Assembly (NCBI GenBank): GCA_031835245.1
Contig: JAVKOQ010000103.1
Span: forward strand, 110,884-174,883
Length of the DNA: 64,000 nt
From: Balamuthia mandrillaris
Lineage: Eukaryota; Discosea; Longamoebia; Balamuthiidae
Reading direction: 5' to 3'
Within the stretch, counting starts at the first letter, position 1, and each line of letters starts with the position of its first letter. The position numbers and the translations under genes were made by a program. Shown here piece by piece: positions 43,810 to 52,905 of the stretch. The notes beneath the pieces are model-generated. The model was not told the DNA's origin and ran no database searches. It saw only the letters and a program-made list of their open reading frames with translations.

Positions 43810-43819
43810 TATTGCAGGT
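43810..43819. repeat. Target-site duplication, LINE copy A (5' side)
   Basis: TATTGCAGGT, identical to 38901-38910. Confidence 0.9.
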
Positions 43820-45283
43820 AACTTATGGCTGATGACATGCAGCACAGTTTCTAGGCTTCTTTGTTGATGTTTCTTTCTTCATCTCCATCTTTTTTGTTTG
43901 TCTTCTTTGTTTACTTCTTTTCGAATTGCTATGGGCAACAGTCATTTTCCTTCATGATGACACAAATTAACCTTGTTATCTTGAAATTCCTTAGAAAATC
44001 CGAGCTTTGAAAATTCGAATTTGGAGTGAGGGGTAGCCCAAAATTACGACATATTGGATTCCCTGCACACTCAGCATTTTTGTCTGTCAGCAGTCTACAT
44101 TGGACATACTGCCGATTTCCACCTCTGCTATTTAAAAAGGGCACTTTTTGGAGGATTTTGGCAACTTTACATGTCATCACACTTTTTTATATAAGTAGTT
44201 TTTGATAGCCAGTCTGCTGGCGGTCTGTATTGAATTTACTAAACACTGCAACTATAATTTTGTTTTACATTGTATAGAAAGCTCATTCCCTGCACAGAGT
44301 ACTTGACATCAGCTACATTATCTCTTGATATGCTTGTCTGCCTTTTGCAGAGAGTGTATACAAAGGTCCTTTATCAAGATGCTATGATGGGGCCACAATG
44401 GGCCAGGTGCTTGGATGGCAGGCATTGGGAGTGCTGGGAATGCTTGAGGGTTTGGAAGTCTGCTGGTTTAGTTGAGAGAAAGAGGAAAGGTAGGCAGGAG
44501 GAGGCAGAACAAGAGGGATAAAAGAGAATGTACCAGTGAAATAAACCATAACAACAGCCAGCCATCAAATGGTGCCTGCTGAAGCTACTGAATGCCTTAT
44601 TAGTGGGAAAGAGGGAGAGAGGGAGAGAGGGAATGTACCAATAATAGGAAAAGAGAGAGAACTTAGTGATACTATCCTATTGCTGCTTAAATAGGCCACA
44701 ATGGACAATGAGTTCTCATGAACAGTCCATAAGCAATGTGTGTTGATAGATAATTACAAGTTATGATACTACTGGATTGATTCAGTTACAAGCAGAACAC
44801 ATAACATAGTGAGAGAAAGAAAGAGAGAGAAAGAAAGAGGAGAGGGGGAAGGAAAGAGAGAGAGAGAGAGAGAAAGAGAAAAAGATAATGAGAGAGAAAG
44901 AACTCCTACCATAGCAATGGAAGATGGTAAGTAAAGCAGGAGCCACCGTTCTGCCTTTGCACTTTTCCAACTTCTTCCAACAAAATGTGAACAAGGTGCA
45001 TCGAGGAAAAGCAAGATGGCAGCCCCTCTGAACCACTTCACTCCGGTTCATTTTGCCCCACCTGTTGTGTACCAGGAGAACAAAAGGAGGGAGGAAGTGG
45101 CAGATGACCACACTCTCTTGAGTCTTTCTTTTGACTGAGTGTTTAACAATATGCAAACACCCCCACTGTCTCACCTTTCCCTCTCACTGTTGCTCAGGAT
45201 AAAGAACCATGGTCACCTTGACCAAGGAGATAAAGGAGTAGATTTATATGACGGAAATCAATAGTTTTTCCGCCAGCTAGATT
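43820..45283. other. Repeat-island DNA with GA-rich tracts
   Basis: AT-rich, CpG-poor. GA-rich simple sequence at 44606-44630 and 44811-44905. A minus-strand open stretch at 44782-45174 has no family resemblance. It may be the continuation of the chromovirus relic, but no motif supports that. Confidence 0.35.
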
Positions 45284-45297
45284 TATATAGGCATTTT

Positions 45298-45734
45298 GTG
45301 GACAATGGAAATGAAGAACAAGTCAGAAAGCTGATTATAGAAGACTGTACAACAAAGCTCCTGTCAAGTGGAAAGAAATGTAACAGAGCTCAAGAGATGG
45401 AACAATGTAAGCAAAGTTGTAAACGAGTCTGGAGATTATGGGCAGCAAGAGCAAGTTGGAAGCATGGAAGTTCTTCTGCATTTTACCAATCTTTGGAAGT
45501 AATGTAATAGCAAGGAAAAGAGAAGAAAGGAAAGGGAAAGAAAAGGATAGCTAGATGATACAAAGTTGGTCTGAAATCTCATTCAACACCTTTCACTTGT
45601 AAATTGAGTAACAATTGGGAAGGCATTGAGGATGAGGGAGTAAGAGAAGTAAGAGTACACTATGTATGTACAATGCTTACTTTTTATGTATAGATTGGTG
45701 TTGCTCTCAGAGCAAATAAACTTTTTATTACTAC
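45298..45734 (+). mobile_element. LINE copy D: 5'-truncated, with target-site duplication
   Basis: 437 bp. Corresponds to the ORF2 C-terminus (GNEEQVRKLIIEDCTT...) plus 3' region and TTATTACTAC end. It is flanked by a perfect 14-bp duplication TATATAGGCATTTT at 45284-45297 and 45735-45748. Confidence 0.92.
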
Positions 45735-45748
45735 TATATAGGCATTTT

Positions 45749-46904
45749 TTCCACTGTGACAGAAGATACAACAAAAACCGCCATTATGGAAATTCATATA
45801 TATATATCCTTTGCCATTTTTTCTTTCCTATATTGTAATAAACTTGGAATATTACAATGCAATAAACTTGGAATATTACAAATAAGTCACTGAGAGCTGA
45901 AGTCCCAGGGTACAACCCAGGAGTTATCTGAATCAGGGTATCCTTTTTACTTCACAAGATAGAAGCAGTCAGAAGGTGGGCCATCATAGTTGAGGACCTG
46001 TTTGACTTCAAGTCGATTTGCAAGGGACCAGTTAGATAGATGGTAATATGCTCAAAAGGAAAAGTAGCATTTATGGACTTGAAAAGGTGGAAGCCAGGTT
46101 ATGTGACATTGAAACAAAGGCATTCCTTGTAATGGCATGCTGTATCATTGCAGTCATTGCAAATGTTGGACCAAAAGTAACTTTCCTTGAGAACTTTGCA
46201 AAGAAGGCTTTCAACCGTCCTTGATGAGTCATTTAACTTGTGTGAGGAAGCTGAGAGTTGGCTGACATCGATTTTGTGGGCTTTGGGGCCAGAGTTTTGG
46301 TGTTTTAAGGAATATTCTGCAGTGCATTGCTGAGGATAGAAGAGGTGTACAATCATGAAATGGAGTCGTCTAAGAAATGATGAATATCAGGCTGGTGAAA
46401 AACCTCAAAGTCGTAGTGAAGGATCACAAGAGCCCAGTGTATGAGCATACTTTTGTGTTGAAAAGATGCATAAGAGGTCTGTGGTCTGGTAGTATAAGAA
46501 ACGTTGACTGATGAGGTATTGGAACTTGTGGTAAGCAAAAATGATAGCAAGCAGCTTTCTTTTGATGGAAAGACAATTGATTTGAGTAGCCTTGTTGACA
46601 AAGCAGATGTAGGTATAGTAAAAGTAGAGATTTTCTCTAGATAAGACATTACCAAGGAGTCATACTTAACTAAATCCAAACTGGCATTTCTCTGATGGAA
46701 ACCTGCAACAGTGAGAGCATCAATGACTTTGACAATGTCACTGGTGTGCTGGGCCAGTGGAAGGAGGATCTGGTGAAAACCAAGATGTTGTCCATGAGAA
46801 ATCAATCAGAAGGCAAAGGATGGCTGTTATGAAATGGAACATGACAGCCTGAATGTGCTTCACTCTGACAGGTGGGCCCACAAACTTAAGTCATACATTT
46901 ATAA
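45749..46904 (-). mobile_element. Ty3/gypsy chromovirus relic, 3' part (RT end, RNase H, integrase, chromodomain)
   Basis: Decayed, multiply frameshifted pol on the minus strand. About 46772-46800 reads MDNILVFTR, the reverse transcriptase catalytic box with one Asp changed. About 46450-46560 reads LSIKRKLLAIIFAYHKFQ then YQTTDLLCIF, the RNase H stretch usually seen as EKELLAI...TDH. About 46360-46450 reads LIHWALVILHYDFEVFHQP...DDSIS, the RNase H end. About 46105-46190 reads ESYFWSNICND...CHYKEC, like the integrase zinc finger. About 45893-46012 reads LEVKQVLNYD...YLVK, stop, KGYPDSDNSW, a chromodomain. The integrase core is missing. It is continuous with the relic at 51109-51433 before LINE insertion. 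Confidence 0.8.
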
Positions 46905-46914
46905 TATGAAGGTA
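46905..46914. repeat. Target-site duplication around LINE pair B+C (left)
   Basis: TATGAAGGTA, repeated exactly at 51099-51108. On both sides it belongs to the chromovirus reverse transcriptase. Confidence 0.8.
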
Positions 46915-46924
46915 GAGGAAAAAA

Positions 46925-48275
46925 ATGCGAAAAAATAGGACACTGCCACACAAGAGTACTGAATTGATTGACAGTCTGGAGAGGGAACAGGTCCTACATC
47001 AATGGGTGGATCTGGCCATGAAGGAACGTCTTAGACTGGGGACCTTAAACAGTAATCGTTTGTGAAAGCTCACTTTGCAAGCTGTGCAAAAAGAGGCAAA
47101 GATCCCCAAGTGTTTTGTCAAAAAGGACAAGCTAAATCAGTTTTTGGAGGAAGTGTTCAAGTTGGTGGTGGAAAAGTATGGGCACCTGAACACTACCATA
47201 GTCAAGATTCCCTCTCCCAGGGTTAACCAAAAGGAGGAGAACGACAGAGGGGCAGAAATCAGTGTAACTTGGTAGTGGATTTGCTCCACCAAGAGGAAGG
47301 GACCAGTGTTGTGCCCAAGGGGAAGATTGATTGGGACTCAGTCAGTGCAAACAGCATTAAGGAGCAAACAGTCAAGTGGCGCTGCTGTTTGATTGTATTT
47401 GCTGTGTTTCTCACAAGTGTGTGATAAGCTCTCCAAGGCAGGCGTACTCTCACTCGCAGTGATTGTATGATTCAGGGAGCTGATTGAATCCCTCAACAAG
47501 GAGATCAATAATCATATGGGGGAAAAAGGAAGTGCAAATAGTACCAAAGGCGGCCTTACTCTGGGTTCCCAACGGTCTTACATGGAGGTGGTTGGATCAG
47601 CTCCACAGTGTGATATGATTACTGTGGAAAGGAATTTCCCTCCAATGGCAACTACAGTTAGCGCACCAAGCTTGGAATACTGGAAGGAAGAAATGGCAAA
47701 GGAACAAGGGATATGTTGACAGGATAACTTCAACATATACAGGAGGACATGGACCAAAGATACGGTAACCGACCCGAACTATTGGTCTACAGTAAAACCA
47801 AAGTATGGCTTTGCCAGTCCCTACTCCAAGGTAGGGGCTGTGGAGGGCAGATCGATTGTGGTAAGTGGTAAGGACCTTAAAAAGGAAAAGGTATGCAAGA
47901 GGATCTTCGAGCTGGGGCTCAAGCACGTCGGAGTGTGGAAAGTAGGAGAGAAGAATGGCACGCAGCATTGGGGAGTTACTTTGGAGATGGCCCAGGCTGC
48001 TGAAGACATTATTGTGGAAAGAGCCAGGCTGTATGCTTTTACTCGCTAGTGGGTGGGCAAAGCCCGAATTGAAGAAGCCAAGAATGAAGGAAACCACTGT
48101 GGAAGCTTAAAGAGCAAAGAAAGATGGAGAAGAGGAAGGAAAAGGAGGAGAATGTTGGATCAGTGGCCTTGGACAGCTCATTGGAACTCTCAGGCATCGC
48201 GCTGGCTGAAGAGGAGTATCATAGTGCTGCCAACTGGTCTGACATTGTGGAGGAGGAAGGAGAGGAGACCCAATG
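46925..48275 (+). pseudogene. LINE copy B ORF1 remnant
   Basis: Same ATG position as copy A (7 nt from the element end) but broken by TGA near 47064, a frameshift near 47256 and further stops (for example TGA at 47718). Conserved stretches such as KEAKIPKCFVKKDKLNQFLEE and HVGVWKVGEKNGTQHWGVTL identify it. The ATGA junction with ORF2 is preserved at 48273-48276. Confidence 0.88.
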
Positions 48276-50494
48276 ACTTCAGTAGTGTTTGTCAACTCTA
48301 GGGGCTGGGGACAAGAGGAATTGGTCAGCTGTTGGACTGACAGTAAGCAACTCCACTTGGGTGGAACTGGTGGGACAGAGTTGCATCTTTATAATTGGTA
48401 TAGTGTATCTCCCTCCAGGAGGTACCATGGACAACTTTAAGGTCACCTTGGCTGCAATTGAGAAAAGAATCCTGGACGTGGTCAAGGAAGGAAGACCCCT
48501 GATTATTGGAGGTGATTGGAATGTCAGGGTTGGAAAGGGATGGAATGGTAGAGGCGAATCTACTTACAACGTGAGAGGAAAGGTGTTGGTGGAGTCTTTC
48601 AAAAGGCTGGCCCTCTTGTTGCCTCAGCTCGAAGAGGAAGCGCCAGTATTTACATGGAGAGCTGGAAAACGAAAGAGCATTGTGGACTATGTGGTAGCAT
48701 GGAGATGGACGGGCAAGGTAGTTGGTGACAGATGGCAAGCTTGGACCGATCATCGACCACTGGTAGTCGAGTTGAAGGACCCAGCAGATAATTGTGGCGG
48801 GGTTTGGATGGAACGATGGAAGTGGAAGTCCTACTCAGAGGAAGATCGCAAGAGGAGGTGGAGGGAGTACAAACGCGGGTGCAAGCGTTTCTTCAAAGGA
48901 GAGGAATGGAAGGCCATGGTCAAGAAAACACGGGAGGGAGCAGCTACTGTTGAAGATCTTTGGAGCAAGTGGAAAAAAGGATTGTGGGATTGTGCAATGA
49001 GATGGTTTGGTAGAGAAAGGAGACTGATAGGAGCAACAACGAGCAGGGCAAGGAAGCCATGGTGGACAGCAGAGTTAACATCCTTGAACAAGCAGGTAGC
49101 GACAGCCCATGCTCAGTGGCTAAGAGAAGGAAAGAATGATGGAAAGGCCAGAGAGGAAATTGTGAAACTCAGGAAAAGGTTTGTGAAGTTGTGGAGAGCC
49201 AACAAATGGGACTGAATAAAGTGGAAAAGACAAGAGAACATCAAGGAAATGCAGAAATGGATCAACAACATGTGGAGGATAGTGGCAAAGTGTAGAGCAG
49301 AGCCCAAAGCAGTTATTGAGTACCACAGTAGCACGGCAGCCTTCAAGGAACATTGGGCAAAGCTGGGAAGGAAGGATTCTTCCATTGGGAGCTTGCATTG
49401 AGAGGAAGCAGGTCCAGAAGGACTGCCTTGGTCTGGCAGTAACTGGCTTAAGAAGGAGAGTTTTAATCTTGCATGGAGGAAAAGATTGAAGGTGGGCGAA
49501 GCAGCTGGGGTGGACAATATTGATGGGGAAATGATGAAGTATGGAGGTAAACATGTGCAAGATGCAACTTGGACGCTGATCAAGGCCATTGAGAACCAAG
49601 GCATATTCTCCAAGGAGTGGAAACAGGAGGTGGTTATCCCCTTGCATAAGGCAGGAGATCCCCAGAATCCAGCAAACTATAGAGGTATTACTCTCCTATG
49701 CAATGCAGCCAAGGTGTTTGAAGGAGCTATCTTGGTACAATTGAACATACAAGCAAGAGAGCAAGGGTGGATAAGTAATTGCCAGGGTGGATTTAGAAAA
49801 GGAAGGGGAGTCATGGATCAGGTGTGGCGGTTGAAGAAATGCCTGATGAAGAGAAGCAAAGAACGTACCTATAGTGCTCTGTTGGATATCAGCAAGGCAT
49901 ATGACATGCTCGACCATGACATACTGGCAAGGACATTACGCAAAAGAGGAGCAGAAGAGGCAGCAGTTGGTATCATTACAGAGTGGTACCGTGGTATGAC
50001 GAGTGTTATTCACATGAATGGGCAGCTCTCGGAGGAATTTCTGGTGGAAAGAGGAGTGAAGCAAGGAGGAGTTTTGTCTCCATTCTTGTTCAATGTATAC
50101 ATCGATGTGGTGGCAAGAAAGCTACAAGCAGCAGAGGAGAAGGAAAGAGGAAATAAAGCAAGGAATGTTTGCTTGTTGTTTGCAAATGACTTGGCAGTGG
50201 TGGCCAGCAATCCGTTTGAGCTTCAGAGAAGATTGAATGTAGCAGTGAAGGCAGTGAATGCTCTGGGACTTCAGTTCAATGCAAAGAAATCAGTGGTGCT
50301 AGTACAAGGAAAGAAGGCTCATTTTCAAGAGTGGAGACTCAAGGGGGAGGCTGTGAAACGTGTGAAGGAGGCCAAGTACCTGGGACTGTGGTTTGAAGAA
50401 AGTGGGGAATGGACAACTCATGCCAAGGAGAGGATCACCAAGGCCAAGCAAGCCCTCTACAGCCTTAGGCAGCGGGGAGCCATTGCCCAAGGGA
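48273..50494 (+). pseudogene. LINE copy B ORF2 remnant
   Basis: Endonuclease part has lost about 180 bp after WTDSKQ. Reverse transcriptase retains NYRGITLLCNAAKVFEGAIL, GGFRKGRGVMDQV, ALLDISKAYDMLDHD and GGVLSPFLFNVYI. The catalytic box is FAND instead of FADD (GAT to AAT). A TGA interrupts near 49215 and another near 49400. The C-terminal Cys/His region is deleted. It cannot encode an active enzyme. Confidence 0.88.
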
Positions 50495-50588
50495 GTAAGA
50501 GAAGTAAGAGTACACTATGTATATACAATGCTTACTTTTTATGTATAGATTGGTGTTGCTCTCAGAGCAAATAAACTTTTATTACTAC

Positions 50589-51093
50589 TAAGCATTGTAC
50601 ATACATAGTGTACTCTTACTTCTCTTACTCCCTCATCCTCAATGCCTTCCCAATTGTTATTCAAATTCACAAGTGAAAGGTGTTGAATGAGATTTCGGAC
50701 TTACTTTGTATCATCTAGCTATCCTATTTTTTCCCTTTCCTTTCTTCTCTATTCCTTGCTATTACATTACTTCCAAAGATTGATATAATGCAGAAGAACT
50801 TCCATGCTTCCAACTTGCTCTTGCTGCCCATAATCTCCAGACTCGTTTACAACTTTGCTTACATTGTTCCATCTCTTGAGCTCTATTGCATTTCTTTCCA
50901 CTTGACAGGAGCTTTGTTGTACAATCTTCTATAATCAGCTTTCTGACTTGTTCTTCATTTCCATTGTCCACACTCCAGATTCTAAAGTGATCTTCCCAAA
51001 GATTTGGACGCCTTAACAGAAAGTGTTCTGCTGTCTCTTCCTCAGTATCACATGCAGGGCACTTGCTATCCTCCTCAGACTGCTGAATGGCTC
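50589..51093 (-). mobile_element. LINE copy C: minus-strand 3' fragment joined to copy B
   Basis: About 505 bp matching copy A from about 38970 to 39476, that is the end of ORF2 (GNEEQVRKLIIEDCTTKLL ... YQSLEVM) and the 3' region. The terminal 60 bp with the TAC repeats are missing at the junction with copy B. Confidence 0.88.
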
Positions 51094-51098
51094 AACTT

Positions 51099-51108
51099 TA
51101 TGAAGGTA
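51099..51108. repeat. Target-site duplication around LINE pair B+C (right)
   Basis: TATGAAGGTA, identical to 46905-46914. Confidence 0.8.
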
Positions 51109-51433
51109 AGTTTTTCTTGGTGAGGTGGATGAACCAGGATTTGGTTGTAGAACCAGATGAGGCCCAAACATGTAGCCCATTCAAGAACCTTGGTGTCCTT
51201 GATAGAGTACTTATCAACAGTGAGGAGAGGGTTAATGCTGCCAGAGTCAATACAGATCCTGACTTTTGACCATTTCCTATGTTCAGCCTTTTTGAGGACT
51301 GGAAAGACAGGAGAATTTCACTGGCAATTGAACAGTGCAATGATGCTATATCAAGCCACTTCATGAGATGCCTAAAAACCAAGTTGTGATACACCTGGGA
51401 AATGATGTACTCTTTGTGAAAAACAGGCATCAA
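51109..51433 (-). mobile_element. Ty3/gypsy chromovirus relic, 5' part of reverse transcriptase
   Basis: Minus-strand frames read HLMKWLDIA, then PVFPVLKKAEHRKW, VRICIDSGSINPLLTVDKYSI, and WFYNQILVHPP...KLTFIK. These are the Ty3-type sequence order WLDxG...PVxxVKK.DGxWRxCVDYRxLN...D.xPxP...SGYHQIxV...KTAF, with frameshifts. The frame continues after the LINE pair at 46904, so the LINE pair inserted into this gene. Confidence 0.78.
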
Positions 51434-52905
51434 TGGTATTCAAGTAAATTATGCTGTCTAGAAGGAAGCTACTAGGGCCATGGGACACTTGCTGGTTGCA
51501 TTGATGCATGTCATAGATGACTTAAGCAATCTTTTAAGCAGTGGAAACCCAACATAATGAGCTTTACTAGAGATATTCAAGTCATCTTTTCATTTGCTAG
51601 AAAGAAAATAATGCATGCTGCCGAAACTGTGATATCTGTGCCTAGTTGGAGTTGAGTGCTGCATGCTGGTTTATATCAATAACCAGGATGCCAAGGCGCT
51701 AAGCACTTACAAGGTCTGCTTGTTGGAGGATGGAGAATGTCCTGACACATACAAGGCTCATACTTTGGTTTCTAACCCCTTTTTCCTGTGAATATACCCA
51801 GAGTCACTTATGTGCCATTCCTTTCTTGATTTGACACCTTTTCAATGAAAAATTATCCAAAAAATTTGGCTCTCAATCTCACCCAAAATTTACTCTCCCA
51901 ATTTTTGGACAATTTTCCCCATCTCATACCCCTTGTCATTGGAAAATTGTCATTTGCAGGATTTATCTCTTATCAATAGAATGAGCTAGGCTGTACAGCA
52001 CCATACAGTACAACCATCGTTAGCTACTGAGTAAAAGGCAAGGGAAAGTGTTGAAAATACTTAGTTACTTTACGCCTTTTATTTTCCCTTTTTTCCTCAT
52101 GACACATTCAAAGCACACACTTTGGTCCACACCTCTTTTCCTGTTAATGAACCCGGAGTCACTTACATGCCATCCCTTTCTTGATCCACAGGGTTAATCC
52201 CCCATCAACAATCTCCACAACTTAGGTCTGCTGCTGAAAGACTTCCACAGAGGGCGTGACCCAGCTGGTGGAAATGGAGCACGTGCTGGGGTTTGTCTTC
52301 CAAGAGACCTCAAAGGTGCTGGACATGAGACCCACCACAGTGGACCTTGGTCACGTCAAGCCAACAACAAGGACTGGGGATGGACCAGCTACCCTCTGGG
52401 ACAACAACAGGGTGGCCACTGTGACCCTGGACTCTTAGCAACACAAGGAGCAGCTCTTCCTTAAGCAAAAAGTGCAAAAGGGTGAGGTCATCACACCTCA
52501 ACTGAAGGAAGAGCATACCAAGCAAAGAAAGTGCTGGAGGAAGAGAAAGCCAAGAGGCTGAGACATACTATGGAGGAGGGCAACCAATGCTAGACTTTTG
52601 GCAAGTTTGCCCACTACTGTGGTCTCCAAGAAGTTGGGATAAGAGAGCGTATAGGAGATAAAACCGAGTGGATAAGAGAGTAGATAAGCGAGAGAGCAAG
52701 ACCTATCAACGACGAATAATCCTGCAACCACTACGGTTTTATCTCTTTTACACTCTCGCATTAAAAATCTCTTTGTGTCCCATAATATAAAGATGTTAAC
52801 AATTGAATTGCTCAGTTTCCGCACAACCCCAACTCGCTTCGCTCTCTTTGTCTCTTGATCTTGCACCACTCATACCCTTCACATCCTTCCCCCAGAGAGA
52901 GGAAG
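51434..52905. other. End of repeat island and CDC73 upstream region
   Basis: Contains a degenerate direct repeat of about 57 bp (about 51781-51836 and 52131-52186, both with CAGAGTCACTTA-like cores) and the dispersed repeat at 52076-52128. A GC-richer open stretch at 52200-52560 is of unknown origin. Near CDC73 there are several GATAAG motifs (52637-52690) and a 12-bp inverted repeat GAGATAAAACCG / CGGTTTTATCTC at 52655-52666 and 52734-52745. Confidence 0.4.

Larger units (their letters stand above)
46918..50590 (+). mobile_element. LINE copy B: long decayed copy with intact 5' end
   Basis: Begins GAAAAAAATG exactly as copy A and ends in TTATTACTACTA. Compared with copy A it lacks about 180 bp in the endonuclease (junction near 48340, between short CAA repeats) and about 1 kb of the ORF2 C-terminus (junction near 50493). 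Many substitutions relative to copy A are CG to TG or CA. The 3' end joins copy C tail to tail. Confidence 0.9.

Noticed and set aside
44782-45174. Minus-strand gene in the repeat island
   Set aside because: Ends in GA/CT repeat translation, shows no family motif, and sits between transposon remnants.
46918-51093. Twin-priming inversion of a single LINE
   Set aside because: Twin priming leaves the 3' tail at the target border. Here both tails meet in the middle and overlap in content, so two copies are needed.
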